DNA from: an uncultured Oscillospiraceae bacterium | GTDB lineage: Bacteria > Bacillota > Clostridia > Oscillospirales > Oscillospiraceae | Direction of reading: 5' to 3' | DNA: 44,669 bases | NCBI GenBank assembly: GCA_947632175.1 | Contig: CANROC010000021.1 | Location: 1-44,669, forward strand | Shown: piece by piece, positions 27,187 to 35,747 of the stretch | Layout: every line of letters starts with the position of its first letter | Numbering within the stretch: position 1 is the stretch's first letter | The notes under the pieces: model-generated | Databases searched by the model: none | Told to the model about the DNA's origin: nothing | Seen by the model: only the letters and a program-made list of their open reading frames with translations | Position numbers and translations under genes: made by a program

Positions 27187-28010
27187 AACCTCCCCCCTGG
27201 GGGAGGCGGCGCGAAGCGCCGGAAGGGTTCCCCCGGCGGCGGGAAAAAGGTTTGCGGCTGACGCCGCATTTTTTATATTCCCCACCCGCCCGCCCATCGA
27301 TAATTGACCCGTCCCAAACACCGCCGTACGGGCCGCCGCCCACGGCGGCCCATACTTCCGTTGACTGACATGTACCGTTTTATCGAAACCGTCCCATCCC
27401 GCCACGTACCACGGGTGGACACATGGGTCCGCCCCTACGGGGAATGTGGAATGTTACCCCATTCAACCAACATGGGAGTTCATCGAAACGCGGGTCGCCG
27501 AGGACGGCGACCCCTACGGCATAATTGGGGCGGATTCGTTTTATCGAAACCGTTCGGACAACGCGCCCTGTAGGGGCCGCCACTCCTGGCGGCCCGCACG
27601 CAACACATCCGGTTTCCCGGAAACATCCGTTACGCTCCACGGGCTCGAATACCCCGCCGCTGCGGCGGCACCCCTTTTTCCGAAAAAGGGGTCAAGGGGA
27701 ATAAGGTTGCGGCGCTTCGCGCCGCCTTTTTAAAGAATGCGCCGCAATGCGGCGCAAACCTTTTTTGCCCCCTTTGGGGCAAAGGGGGTAGGGGGGATTC
27801 GAGCCCCCGTCCTTCGTCCCCCGTCCCCGCCGCGCGGGCAAATACAAAAATGCGGCGAAGCCGCAAACCTTTTAAAAGCCCCCTCCTCGTAGGAGGGGGG
27901 CAGGGGGGAAGCGAGCGTTGTGAGACAGAGCGCTTTCGACAAACCGCACCCGCCAAAGCCCCTCCCTCCTCACAGAAAAATCCCGAAAATCAACATTTTC
28001 CCCGCCCCAA
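27187..28010. repeat. 820-base mosaic of palindromic repeat modules
   Basis: No convincing gene. In order: a GGTTTGCGGCTGACGCCGCA hairpin (27248); GGGCCGCCGCCCACGGCGGCCC (27327); GGTGGACACATGGGTCCGCCCC (27410); GGGTCGCCGAGGACGGCGACCC (27488); GGGGCCGCCACTCCTGGCGGCCC (27574); the GCTCGAATACCCC module (27643-27692); a double dyad, GCGGCGCTTCGCGCCGC and GCGCCGCAATGCGGCGC (27704-27765); the CTTTGGGGCAAAG-GATTCGAGCCCC module (27761-27840); and the CCCCCTCCTCGTAGGAGGGG element (27878 on). The block at 29627-30189 repeats most of these in a similar order, so they may have spread as a unit. Open frames here are translations of the repeats. Confidence 0.8.
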
Positions 28011-28047
28011 CCTCGATTGATTTGTAGCTTTCTCCCCATTCTTGTGC

Positions 28048-28053
28048 TATAAT
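28048..28053 (+). promoter_or_regulatory. extended -10 promoter for the 28112 gene
   Basis: TGCTATAAT is a consensus extended -10 element 58 bases before the start codon. A -35 element at the right distance is not evident; TTGATT is about 25 bases upstream, which is too far. Confidence 0.5.
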
Positions 28054-28111
28054 GACCCCAAAACCAAGCGCCGCGCCTTTTCCGGCGCGGGCGGGAACCG
28101 AGGGACGACCG

Positions 28112-29626
28112 ATGGATAAAACCTTTCAAAAATTTCTCCGCTGCGGTATCGACCTTGCGCCGGTGGGCGTAATACGCCGCGAGGACAGCGCGCCGTATTT
28201 TTGTACGCCGAGGGGCGCGTCGATCTTTGGCTGGGCCGGGGTGGACGGGATCCACTTTTGCTTTATCCGCGGCTTCGGCGGGATGGTCTTCGCCGTCAGC
28301 CCCATGAATTTGTCGCCCAACTACGTCCACCCGCTGGCGAAGGACTTTGCGGATTTCCTGCGCCTCCTGTTGGCCTGCGGCGATGTGGCGGCGCTGGAGC
28401 AGGCGTGGATGTGGGACGAGGCGCAGTTTGACGCCTTTTTGCGGGACTATCCGCCCACGCGGGAGCAGGAGCAGGTCCTCTCGGAGCTCGCCAAGCAATT
28501 CCGCCTGACGCCGATGGAGCGGCCCTGGGCGTACATCAAGGAGCTGCAGGCCTCCTTCGATTACGGCAAGCTCAAATATACGGAGGACTACTATGACACG
28601 GACATGAACCCCGCCGCGGAGCCGGCGCCGCCGGAATGGAAGGTCTATTTCGACGGGAATTTCTGGGGCCATCAGGGAAAAGACCGCGCCGGAACGGAGA
28701 TCCCGCTGGGGAAAGCGTTTGCCTGGACCGGTCATCGCTGGTTGGTCCCGGCGGCCTATGCCTGCGCCAAGGGTCTGGTGGTGGATTTTTGTATGCGGGC
28801 CGAGTCTGAGGCGATTCGCGGCTTTAAGGAAAAATGGAACCTGAATCGGGAGAGTGAGACGTTCCAAAATCTCACTTGCGAACAGCGGATGTGGATGGAA
28901 GCCGAAAATCCCCTCGGTCTGAATTTTTGCCCCCGCCTGGAATTGAACGGGAAGCCTCTGCGGACCACCCACGGATGCAGTGTGTACTTTTATCCCTGCG
29001 CGACGGAGGAAGAGATCAACTCACCGCAGGCAAAATGGACCGTGGACCACTACGGGCTCGACCCCGCGTACGGCTGGGTCATCACGCGGAGCATGTTCCC
29101 CTGGAAAAGAAGGCCGCCGAAGCTGGACGCGCTCACGGTCGTCATGGAGCAGCGGCCTGTCCGCCTCCCGGGCCCGCATTTTATCGCCCGTCAGCCCGGC
29201 GACACCTTCGCCTTTTCCCACCCGGTGAGCGGTACGGAATACCGGCTGACCGTGCGGGAGCTGGAGCGCCAGACCGTCCCGGCCGGCTCCTTCGGCTCAG
29301 ACCGCTGGTCGTATCCGACCCACACGGTGGCCATGACCTACACCCTCTCCCCGGACACGGAGGAGGACATTTTGATCCGTGACTGCGCGGAGGGCGACAA
29401 GCCGGTGGAGACCGCGCCGAAGGACCCCATGGCCCCCACCGCCACAGCCAGCGCCGCTGTGATCGGCATCATCGGCGGCGCCGACGGCCCCACCTCCATC
29501 GCGTCCGGCGGCAAGCCCCGCGCCGCGTATTCCTCCCTCCACTTCGCCCCGGTGGAGAACGACGTCGAGTGGCACGTAGAATTTAACGTCAAACAGTTTG
29601 GAGAAGAGCCGTTTATATTGCTATAA
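28112..29626 (+). CDS. protein of unknown function with a decarboxylase beta-subunit-like motif
   Basis: A 504-residue protein, apparently cytoplasmic, with no signal peptide or clear membrane helices. I do not recognise the main body, which is rich in aromatic residues (for example IFGWAGVDGIHFCFIRGFGG near residue 37). Near residue 455 is AVIGIIGGADGPTSI, which closely matches a signature of the sodium-pumping decarboxylase beta subunits (OadB/GcdB/MmdB). There it is part of a membrane protein, which this is not. The ATG at 28112 is preferred over an upstream in-frame start because GAGGGA precedes it and the upstream codons cover the promoter. It stands alone between two repeat blocks. Confidence 0.6.
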   Translation: MDKTFQKFLRCGIDLAPVGVIRREDSAPYFCTPRGASIFGWAGVDGIHFCFIRGFGGMVFAVSPMNLSPNYVHPLAKDFADFLRLLLACGDVAALEQAWMWDEAQFDAFLRDYPPTREQEQVLSELAKQFRLTPMERPWAYIKELQASFDYGKLKYTEDYYDTDMNPAAEPAPPEWKVYFDGNFWGHQGKDRAGTEIPLGKAFAWTGHRWLVPAAYACAKGLVVDFCMRAESEAIRGFKEKWNLNRESETFQNLTCEQRMWMEAENPLGLNFCPRLELNGKPLRTTHGCSVYFYPCATEEEINSPQAKWTVDHYGLDPAYGWVITRSMFPWKRRPPKLDALTVVMEQRPVRLPGPHFIARQPGDTFAFSHPVSGTEYRLTVRELERQTVPAGSFGSDRWSYPTHTVAMTYTLSPDTEEDILIRDCAEGDKPVETAPKDPMAPTATASAAVIGIIGGADGPTSIASGGKPRAAYSSLHFAPVENDVEWHVEFNVKQFGEEPFILL

Positions 29627-30189
29627 AAGGTTTGCGGCTTCGCCGCATTCTCATATTTTCCACCCGCCCGCCCCCGCCGCCGTGCCACGGGCGGACACAT
29701 GGGTCCGCCCCTACGGGGAATAGGGAATGCTATCCCATTCGACTGACATCGGAGGTCATCGCAACGCGGGTCGCCGGGGACGGCGACCCCTACGGCGTAA
29801 TTGGAGCTGGTTCGATTTTCCGGAACCGCTTTGTCATCCAACGCTCGCTGCCCCCCTGCCCCCCTCCTACGAGGAGGGGGCTCCGAGACGGGGGCGGGCA
29901 CGAATTTCCGGAACCGTTCCGACAACACACCCTGTAGGGGCCGCCACTCCTGGCGGCCCGCACGCAGCACATCCGGTTTCCCGGAAGCGTCCGTTACGTC
30001 CCACGGGCTCGAATACCCCGCCGCTGCGGCGGCACCCCTTTTTCCGAAAAAGGGGTCGGGGAAAAAGGTTGCGGCGCTTTGCGCCGCCTTTTTAAAGAAT
30101 GCGCCGCAAAGCGGCGCAAACCTTTTTCGCCCCCTCCTCGTAGGAGGGGGGCAGGGGGGAAGCGAGCGTGGGATGACAGAACGGCGCCG
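29627..30189. repeat. 560-base mosaic of palindromic repeat modules
   Basis: No gene. It repeats the series at 27187-28010: GGTTTGCGGCTTCGCCGCAT (29635), GGGCGGACACATGGGTCCGCCC (29689), GGGTCGCCGGGGACGGCGACCC (29768), an inverted CCCCCTCCT-type element (about 29840-29883), GGGGCCGCCACTCCTGGCGGCCC (29938), the GCTCGAATACCCC module (30007-30056), the double GCGGCGC dyad (30066-30127) and a direct CCCCCTCCT-type element (30129-30175). Confidence 0.8.
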
Positions 30190-30218
30190 AAAAAAGCGGG
30201 CGGGTCCAAAACCCGCCC
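30190..30218 (-). terminator. terminator for the small membrane protein gene
   Basis: On the minus strand GGGCGGGT and ACCCGCCC pair around TTTGG, followed by GC and a T-run (bases 30195-30190), about 17 bases after the stop codon at 30235. Confidence 0.8.
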
Positions 30219-30234
30219 CTTGCGTGGCCCGTCC

Positions 30235-30393
30235 TCAGATGCCAATCGCGTCGGAGATGTTCTCCACGATGTGGCCGGCGGTTTTGAGCATCTTGCCCAT
30301 GGCGGAGCCGCGCTTTTTGGGCATGGCGACGAGAGCGCCCACGGTGGCGCCGGCGACCATGCCGATGGCGAGTCCTTTGACGAGTTCAGTCAT
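30235..30393 (-). CDS. small YtxH-like membrane protein
   Basis: A 52-residue protein with one N-terminal glycine-rich hydrophobic helix (VKGLAIGMVAGATVGALVAM) and an amphipathic, positively charged tail. This is the pattern of short YtxH/DUF-type proteins of Firmicutes. AAAAGGGG stands eight bases before the ATG on the minus strand, and a clear terminator follows. The open frame extends further upstream, but those codons overlap the next gene's end region without a start signal. Function unknown. Confidence 0.7.
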   Translation of the reverse strand: MTELVKGLAIGMVAGATVGALVAMPKKRGSAMGKMLKTAGHIVENISDAIGI

Positions 30394-30457
30394 ATGAAAA
30401 ACCCCTTTTCTCAAGAAATCACTGTTAGATTTCCCGGAAAAGGGGACTTTTTGCATG

Positions 30458-30841
30458 TTAAAATTTCCCGGTTTCCCGGCACAGGCCGACCCACTCGCAA
30501 TCGCCGCAGACGGCCTCAAACTCCGGCGCCTCAATGACGCGCCGCGAGGCCTCTCCGGCGAGCTCCCGCCAGGGGAGCTCCTGGCCGTAGCCGTACCCGC
30601 ACAGACGCAGGACGGCCTCGTCCATGCGCCGGACCTTTTCGGCGGTGGCGCAGACGCCGCCGGCGTTGTGGGGGCAGGCCGTACACAGGTCGTCGCAGCC
30701 CTCCGTGAGCCGCACAAACGTGTTGGGCTGACGCCGGAGGGCGGCGGTCAGCTCGTCCATGTGCCGGGTGAAGGCCTCGTCGTAGCCGTGGCCTGTATAT
30801 TTTTGGATGCACAGCGCGTGGTGGGGGCGCAGACAAAGCAT
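30458..30841 (-). CDS. DUF1284 cysteine-rich protein
   Basis: A 127-residue protein of the DUF1284 family, starting MLCLRPHHALCIQ. It has several Cys pairs: CDDLCTACPHNAGGVC in the middle and CGDCEWVGLC near the end, suggesting an iron-sulfur or zinc centre. Function unestablished. The ATG at 30841 overlaps the birA stop in a TGATG arrangement and has GAGGGGG upstream; a GTG at 30850 is less likely. It is the last gene of a three-gene minus-strand operon. Confidence 0.8.
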   Translation of the reverse strand: MLCLRPHHALCIQKYTGHGYDEAFTRHMDELTAALRRQPNTFVRLTEGCDDLCTACPHNAGGVCATAEKVRRMDEAVLRLCGYGYGQELPWRELAGEASRRVIEAPEFEAVCGDCEWVGLCRETGKF

Positions 30842-31614
30842 CAGGACCACCCCCTCAGGGACACCTCGCCGGCGGCGAGGGCGCGGCGGGCGCCGTCCGG
30901 GAGGCGGACGGACAGGGAGAAGTCCGGCAGGATCGCCTCGGCGCGGGCCGGATAAGACCCGTCGGGGGTAAGGACGGTCACGTCCCGGCCCGGAATGAAA
31001 TTGCGGTAACAGTACTCCTCATAAAACGGCGTGTCCGGCAGGGCGGTATAGAGCCCGTAGAGCTCCCGCAGGAACGCCCCCGCCAGCCGCTCCCGGTCGC
31101 CGGGGGCGGCCTTTTCCGTAATAGCCCCCGCCACTTCGGCGATTTCCGACGGAAAGCCCCCCTCCGGCGGGGCCATATTGAAGCCCGCGCCCAGAACGGT
31201 GTACGCCGGGGAAGTCCCGCCGCCGTAGGACGACTCGGCCAGGATGCCGCAGATTTTTTTCCCGTGGAGATAGAGGTCGTTGACCCACTTGATCCCCGTT
31301 TCTACCCCGAAGCACCTGTCCACGGCCCGGGCGGCGGCCACGGCGGCGGCGGGGGTCAGGAGGGCGGCGCCGGTGGGGGAGAGGGCGGGTCGCAGGAGGA
31401 CGCTGAGGTAGAGCCCCGTGGCGTCGGGCGAAAAAAAGGTCCTGCCCAGCCGCCCCCGGCCCGCGCTCTGGCGGCGGGCGATGAGGACAAAGCCCTCCGG
31501 CAGCGCGCCGGCGCGCTCTTTTAAAAGCGTATTGGTGGAGCCGCACTCCTCCACCTCATAAACCTCAAAAAAGTCCGGGAGTTCCGGCAAACGGAGCGGT
31601 TTACCAGGGTTCAC
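30841..31614 (-). CDS. birA: biotin--[acetyl-CoA-carboxylase] ligase
   Basis: A 257-residue ligase that activates biotin with ATP and attaches it to the biotin carrier domain of carboxylases. The biotinyl-AMP loop appears as SAGRGRLGR (about residues 50-58) and the catalytic segment as IKWVNDLYLHGKKICGIL (about 108-125), with a C-terminal SH3-like domain. There is no N-terminal winged helix, so it is the monofunctional (group I) type and not a repressor. Its start overlaps the stop of the Cys-rich gene upstream (ATGA) and its stop overlaps the DUF1284 start. Confidence 0.93.
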   Translation of the reverse strand: MNPGKPLRLPELPDFFEVYEVEECGSTNTLLKERAGALPEGFVLIARRQSAGRGRLGRTFFSPDATGLYLSVLLRPALSPTGAALLTPAAAVAAARAVDRCFGVETGIKWVNDLYLHGKKICGILAESSYGGGTSPAYTVLGAGFNMAPPEGGFPSEIAEVAGAITEKAAPGDRERLAGAFLRELYGLYTALPDTPFYEEYCYRNFIPGRDVTVLTPDGSYPARAEAILPDFSLSVRLPDGARRALAAGEVSLRGWS

Positions 31615-31820
31615 AGGTCAAAATCCTCCTGAGAAAGCCCCTCGGTCTTCAGCGCCTCCGGTACCGGCGGGTCCCGTTTCAGAGGGTCGTATTTGAATTT
31701 CCCGCACGCGCCGGCGGCGGAGACGATGCCGCGCTTGAGGCACGCCACCTCCGTGTCGCTGATCTTCGCGCCGTATTCGCACCAGGAGCAGCAGGGCTCC
31801 ATGTCCCGTTTAAAGAGCAT
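31611..31820 (-). CDS. small Cys-rich protein
   Basis: A 69-residue protein with CCSWCEYG near residue 10 and later single cysteines (VACLKRG, GACGKFKYDP), fitting a small zinc-binding or metal-binding fold. GGAGGTG lies five bases before the ATG on the minus strand, and a TATAAT lies 21 bases upstream of the start, so it leads the operon with birA and DUF1284. I recognise it only as a conserved-looking clostridial type; the function is not known. Confidence 0.7.
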   Translation of the reverse strand: MLFKRDMEPCCSWCEYGAKISDTEVACLKRGIVSAAGACGKFKYDPLKRDPPVPEALKTEGLSQEDFDL

Positions 31821-31840
31821 AAGACCACCTCCGTGCCCCC

Positions 31841-31846
31841 ATTATA
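31841..31846 (-). promoter_or_regulatory. -10 element for the Cys-rich/birA/DUF1284 operon
   Basis: The minus strand reads TATAAT here, overlapping the end of ylbJ. The -35 region (GTGGAA at the expected distance) is poor. Confidence 0.45.
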
Positions 31847-33074
31847 CCCCGCCGCCGCGTTTTTTTCCACTGATTTTTTCACAAAGAAAGCCGGAAAGGA
31901 GAAAAATGCCCACCGCCGCCGCCGCGAAGAGGACGGAGGCCCGGAGCGCGGCGGAGAAATCCATGGCGGCCAGCGCGCCGATGCGGTCGGAGAGGAACGT
32001 CCCCACGGTGGTCTTCACCGGGACAAAGGGGATCACCACAGCCGCCAGCCCCGCCGAGAGGAGCGCGTGGAGGAGCTTCCCCAGAAGATAGGTGCGGACC
32101 TTGAGGCCCGTCTCCCCCAAAAAGGAGATGACCTGGCAGTGGACGGACAGCCCCGCCCAGCCCAGCATGAAAGCCGCCAGAGTGGCGCGGGCGGTCATGG
32201 TGCCGGCCTCGCCGCGAAGAGACCAGACGCCGCCGGTGAGCTCCACAAGGCCGGTGAGGAGCTTGGGAGCCAGCGTCCCGTCCAGCCCGAAAAGCTCCAG
32301 AAGGCCCCCCAAGACCAGGGACAGCCGGTCCATGACCCCGGACAGGAGCAGCAGCCGCAGGAGGACCGTGAAGAAGATCACGAACCCGCAGATACCCAGG
32401 CACCCGGTGAAGGCGGAGGACACGGAGGTCACAAAGGCCGCGATCTTGCCCCTGCCGGAGGGGGTCCCGGCGGGGGTATGAGGGGGGTCCGAGGGGCGTC
32501 CGAGGGGGGCCGGAGGGGGTCCCGAGGGGCCTCCCAGAGGGCCCCGAGAGGGGCCGTATCCCCGGAACACCAGACCCACCAGAAGAGAGGCGGCCATGTG
32601 GATGAGGTAGAGCGCCACACCGAGGCTGGAGCTTTCGAAGATGCCCGCGCCCACCACGCCCAGGATGAAAGCGGGGCCGGAGTTGTTGCAGAAGGCCAGG
32701 AGGCGCTCGGCCTCGGCCTTGGAGCACTTGCCGGAGGTATAGAGGTTGATGACCGTCCGCGCCCCCACGGGGTAGCCGCCGATGAGCCCCAGAATGAGCG
32801 CCGGGGCGCAGGGACCGCCCACGTTGAAGAGGGGCTCCATCACCGGGGACATGAGGCTTCCCAATCGGTCGGCCAGCCCCAGGGACACCGTGAGGTTGGA
32901 GACGACGAAGAACGGGAAGAGGGAGGGGATGAGCACGTTGAAGCACATCTCCACCCCCTCCCGGGCGGAGGCCACCATCTCCTTGGGATAGAGCACCAGA
33001 CCCGCCGTGACGGCCAGGAGGCCGAGGACGGCGAGGGTATCAAAGGCTTTTTGCCGAAAGGACGAAAATTTCAA
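31842..33074 (-). CDS. ylbJ: sporulation integral membrane protein YlbJ
   Basis: A 410-residue polytopic membrane protein of the nucleoside-recognition (Gate) family. Matching features are VLIPSLFPFFVVSNL near residue 50, GLIGGYPVGARTV near 95-108 and FCNNSGPAFILGVVGAG near 129-145. In Bacillus the homologue is made in the mother cell and is needed for heat-resistant spores. An unusual Gly/Pro-rich stretch at about 173-207 (bases 32455-32560) sits in a cytoplasmic or external loop. It is transcribed away from yqfC, and the short divergent region carries possible sigma-E sites for both. Confidence 0.9.
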   Translation of the reverse strand: MKFSSFRQKAFDTLAVLGLLAVTAGLVLYPKEMVASAREGVEMCFNVLIPSLFPFFVVSNLTVSLGLADRLGSLMSPVMEPLFNVGGPCAPALILGLIGGYPVGARTVINLYTSGKCSKAEAERLLAFCNNSGPAFILGVVGAGIFESSSLGVALYLIHMAASLLVGLVFRGYGPSRGPLGGPSGPPPAPLGRPSDPPHTPAGTPSGRGKIAAFVTSVSSAFTGCLGICGFVIFFTVLLRLLLLSGVMDRLSLVLGGLLELFGLDGTLAPKLLTGLVELTGGVWSLRGEAGTMTARATLAAFMLGWAGLSVHCQVISFLGETGLKVRTYLLGKLLHALLSAGLAAVVIPFVPVKTTVGTFLSDRIGALAAMDFSAALRASVLFAAAAVGIFLLSGFLCEKISGKKRGGGV

Positions 33075-33115
33075 GGCGCTGCCCCCTTTCTCGCGGGACG
33101 AAGCCCGCCGCCTTA

Positions 33116-33123
33116 AGTCTATG
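33116..33123 (-). promoter_or_regulatory. possible sigma-E -10 element for ylbJ
   Basis: The minus strand reads CATAGACT, matching the sporulation sigma-E pattern CATAnnnT, with CATTTT 13 bases upstream as a poor -35. Support comes mainly from ylbJ being a known sigma-E gene in Bacillus. Confidence 0.3.
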
Positions 33124-33133
33124 ACGGCGCAGG

Positions 33134-33161
33134 GCTAAAATGACCGGACGCCTCATAAGCT
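33134..33161 (+). promoter_or_regulatory. possible sigma-E promoter for yqfC-yqfD
   Basis: GCTAAAAT, a 12-base gap and CATAAGCT (33154-33161) resemble a mother-cell sigma-E promoter. It lies 33 bases before the yqfC start and mirrors a similar site for ylbJ. Confidence 0.35.
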
Positions 33162-33194
33162 TTGGGAGGAACAAGCCATGAAAGGGGCGGGCGC

Positions 33195-33473
33195 ATGAAA
33201 AGGAAGACAGGGAGGGCCGTCGCCAGGCTCACCGAGATGCTGGATATCCCCGGCGAGCCGGCGCTGGGGGTGGCGCGGGTCACCGTCACCGGCGGGCATA
33301 AGGTGCATATCGAGAACCACCGGGGACTTTTGGAATACGAGGCCGACAGGATCACCGTGAACACCATGGACGTGCCTGTGCGCATCCGGGGCCGGGGGCT
33401 GGAGATCGCCGCCATGAGCGACCTGGAGCTGGCGGTGACGGGAAAGGTGGACGGCGTGGAGTTTGTGAGGTAG
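33195..33473 (+). CDS. yqfC: sporulation protein YqfC
   Basis: A 92-residue protein matching YqfC, a short beta-rich sporulation protein found directly before yqfD in Firmicutes. The core is VTVTGGHKVHIENHRGLLEY, then ITVNT and the C-terminal ELAVTGKVDGVEF. The ATG at 33195 is chosen because AAAGGGG lies seven bases upstream; a TTG at 33162 is in frame but has poorer support. It ends two bases before the yqfD start. Confidence 0.9.
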   Translation: MKRKTGRAVARLTEMLDIPGEPALGVARVTVTGGHKVHIENHRGLLEYEADRITVNTMDVPVRIRGRGLEIAAMSDLELAVTGKVDGVEFVR

Positions 33474-33475
33474 GT

Positions 33476-34681
33476 ATGGGAGCGGTAATGGATCTTTTCT
33501 CGGGGTCCGTGCGGGCGGAGCTTACGTGCCGCTACGCCGAGCGGGCCGCCAACATCTGCGCCGCGAACCGGGTGGATTTCCGGGACATGAAACGCACCGG
33601 CGAACGGACCACGGAGCTGACGGTGAACATCCCGGACTACCGGAGGCTGCGCAGGCTCGCCCGGGAGACGGGGAGCTTTGAGGTGCGGGCCGTCCGGCGG
33701 CAGGGCGCGCCCTTTTTCCTCTGGCGTCTGCGGCGGCGGTACGCGCTTTTGGCGGGGCTTCTCGTCTGCGCCGCGCTTTTGGGGCTGTCCACTCTCTTTG
33801 TGTGGCAGATCGAGGTCACCGGCAACGAGACGGTGCCCACCACGCAGATTTTGGCCGCCCTGAAGGAGGAGGGAGTGGACATCGGGACCTGTATTTTGAA
33901 CATCAAAAATAAGTGGGTCTCCAACAGCGTCCTCCTGCGCATCCCGGAGCTCTCCTTCATCACACTCAACTCCCAGGGAAGCCGCATCCGGGTGGTGGTG
34001 CGGGAGAAGACGCCCAGGCCCGCCCTTGTGGACCCGGACGTGCCGGCGGCGGTGGAGGCCCGGACGGCGGGGGTCATCGTCCGCATGGAGGTGGAGGAGG
34101 GCTGGGCCCTGTGCGCTGTGGGGGAGACGGTGGACGCGGGAGATACGCTCATCTCCCCCTGGACGCCCTTGGGCAACGGCCGTATGAGCCACGCCAGGGC
34201 GCGGGTCTGGGCCAGGACGTGGCATGAGCTGAGCCTTCAAATGCCCCTGGAGACGGTGCGGAAGACGTACACCGGGGAGGTAAAGACCAGGACCGCCGTG
34301 ATTCTCGGCGGAAAACGGATAAATTTTTATATTTCCGGTGGAAATCCACAGACCAACTGTGATAAAATAGTCTCGTATACGCCCGTGACCCTCCCCGGCG
34401 GCGCCGTCATGCCGCTCACCGTTGTCCGGGAGCGCTTTGAGATGTACGAGACGGTGACCGACACGCTCTCGGAGGCCGAGGCGGAGGCCGTTCTGCGCGC
34501 CCGCCTGCTGGCTGTGCTGGAGGAGCGCATCGGCGAGGGGAGCGTCACCGCCACGCAGTTTACGTCCCATTTGGATGGGGGCATCCTCACCGTTACCCTG
34601 AACGCCGAGTGCGTGGAGGAGATCGCCTCGGAGCGGCTCCTCACCGACGAAGAGGCGGAGAGCTATAAAACCGCGTCATAG
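33476..34681 (+). CDS. yqfD: sporulation protein YqfD
   Basis: A 401-residue membrane protein of the YqfD family, required for sporulation in Bacillus. A cytoplasmic N-terminal part (about 1-88) is followed by one membrane helix (about 92-116, ALLAGLLVCAALLGLSTLF) and a long extracytoplasmic domain with VTGNETVPTTQILAAL just after the helix, a POTRA-like start reminiscent of stage IV and FtsQ-type proteins. GAGG stands before the ATG at 33476; ATG 33488 is an alternative. It is tightly coupled to yqfC and lies 18 bases before phoH. Confidence 0.92.
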   Translation: MGAVMDLFSGSVRAELTCRYAERAANICAANRVDFRDMKRTGERTTELTVNIPDYRRLRRLARETGSFEVRAVRRQGAPFFLWRLRRRYALLAGLLVCAALLGLSTLFVWQIEVTGNETVPTTQILAALKEEGVDIGTCILNIKNKWVSNSVLLRIPELSFITLNSQGSRIRVVVREKTPRPALVDPDVPAAVEARTAGVIVRMEVEEGWALCAVGETVDAGDTLISPWTPLGNGRMSHARARVWARTWHELSLQMPLETVRKTYTGEVKTRTAVILGGKRINFYISGGNPQTNCDKIVSYTPVTLPGGAVMPLTVVRERFEMYETVTDTLSEAEAEAVLRARLLAVLEERIGEGSVTATQFTSHLDGGILTVTLNAECVEEIASERLLTDEEAESYKTAS

Positions 34682-34699
34682 AGAGAAAGGATCCTACCA

Positions 34700-35695
34700 A
34701 TGACAGAACAGACCATGAGCATCGACCGCATGGAGAACGTCATCAACGTCTTCGGCTCCTTCGACGAAAACCTCCGGCTCATCGAGGCGGAACTGGGCGT
34801 GCGCGTCACGGACCGGGAGTCGGAGCTGAAGATCTCCGGCGAGGCGGAGGCCGTGATGTACGCCCAGAGGGCCATCGAGGGCCTGATGAAGCTGGCGGCC
34901 AAGGGCGAGACCATCGGCGAACAGAACGTGCGCTATATCCTGGGCCTGGTAAAGGCGGGGCAGGAGGACAAGATCGGGGAGCTTTCCCGGGACGTCATCT
35001 GCGTCACCGCCAAGGGCAAGCCCATCAAGGCCAAGACGTTAGGCCAGAAGAAGTACGTGGACGCCATTATGAAAAACACCGTGACGCTGGGCATCGGCCC
35101 CGCCGGCACGGGAAAGACGTATCTGGCGGTAGCCGCCGCCGTGGCGGCCTTCCGGGCCAAGACGGTGAACCGCATCATCCTGACCCGCCCCGCCGTGGAG
35201 GCGGGGGAGCGGCTGGGCTTCCTGCCGGGGGACCTGCAGTCCAAGGTGGACCCGTACCTGCGGCCCCTCTACGACGCCCTTTTCGACATGCTGGGGGCGG
35301 AGACGTACCAGAAGTATTTGGAGCGCGGCGACATCGAGGTCGCCCCCCTGGCGTACATGCGCGGCCGGACGCTGGACGACAGCTTTATCATCCTGGACGA
35401 GGCGCAGAATACCAGCCGGGAGCAGATGAAGATGTTCCTGACCCGCCTGGGCTTCGGCTCCAAGATCGTGATCACCGGCGACGAGACGCAGATCGACCTG
35501 CCGGCGGACAAGGTCTCCGGCCTCCGGGAGGCCGTCCGGGTCCTGGACGGCGTGGAGGACATCGCCATCATGCGCTTAAGCGCCGCCGACGTGGTCCGCC
35601 ACGTCCTGGTCCAGCGCATCGTGGAGGCCTACGACCGCTACGAGCGCGCCAGACAGAGCGGAAGCGGAGGCGGTAAGCCGGCCAGGAAAAAGTGA
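34700..35695 (+). CDS. phoH: PhoH-family ATPase
   Basis: A 331-residue cytoplasmic P-loop protein. A KH-like N-terminal region (about 1-110) precedes the PhoH domain. Walker A is GPAGTGKTYL (about residues 134-143), Walker B is IILDEAQN (about 230-237), and TRPAVEAGERLGFLPGD is characteristic. PhoH proteins are linked to RNA metabolism and usually stand beside ybeY. Here ybeY is 3 kb further on, behind three unrelated genes. AAAGGA precedes the start. Confidence 0.93.
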   Translation: MTEQTMSIDRMENVINVFGSFDENLRLIEAELGVRVTDRESELKISGEAEAVMYAQRAIEGLMKLAAKGETIGEQNVRYILGLVKAGQEDKIGELSRDVICVTAKGKPIKAKTLGQKKYVDAIMKNTVTLGIGPAGTGKTYLAVAAAVAAFRAKTVNRIILTRPAVEAGERLGFLPGDLQSKVDPYLRPLYDALFDMLGAETYQKYLERGDIEVAPLAYMRGRTLDDSFIILDEAQNTSREQMKMFLTRLGFGSKIVITGDETQIDLPADKVSGLREAVRVLDGVEDIAIMRLSAADVVRHVLVQRIVEAYDRYERARQSGSGGGKPARKK

Positions 35696-35747
35696 ATCAG
35701 ACGCGATTTTGCGGTCAAGCCGGATGCTAAAGAAAGGGGGGTATGAG

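Noticed and set aside
27187-30189. Possible CRISPR array in the repeat-rich deserts
   Set aside because: The repeats are of several kinds, have no regular spacing or unique equal-length spacers, and no cas genes are near.
29632-30537. Plus-strand frames in the repeat block after 29626
   Set aside because: They translate repeat modules (for example runs of PPCPPPTRRG) that recur in other intergenic regions.
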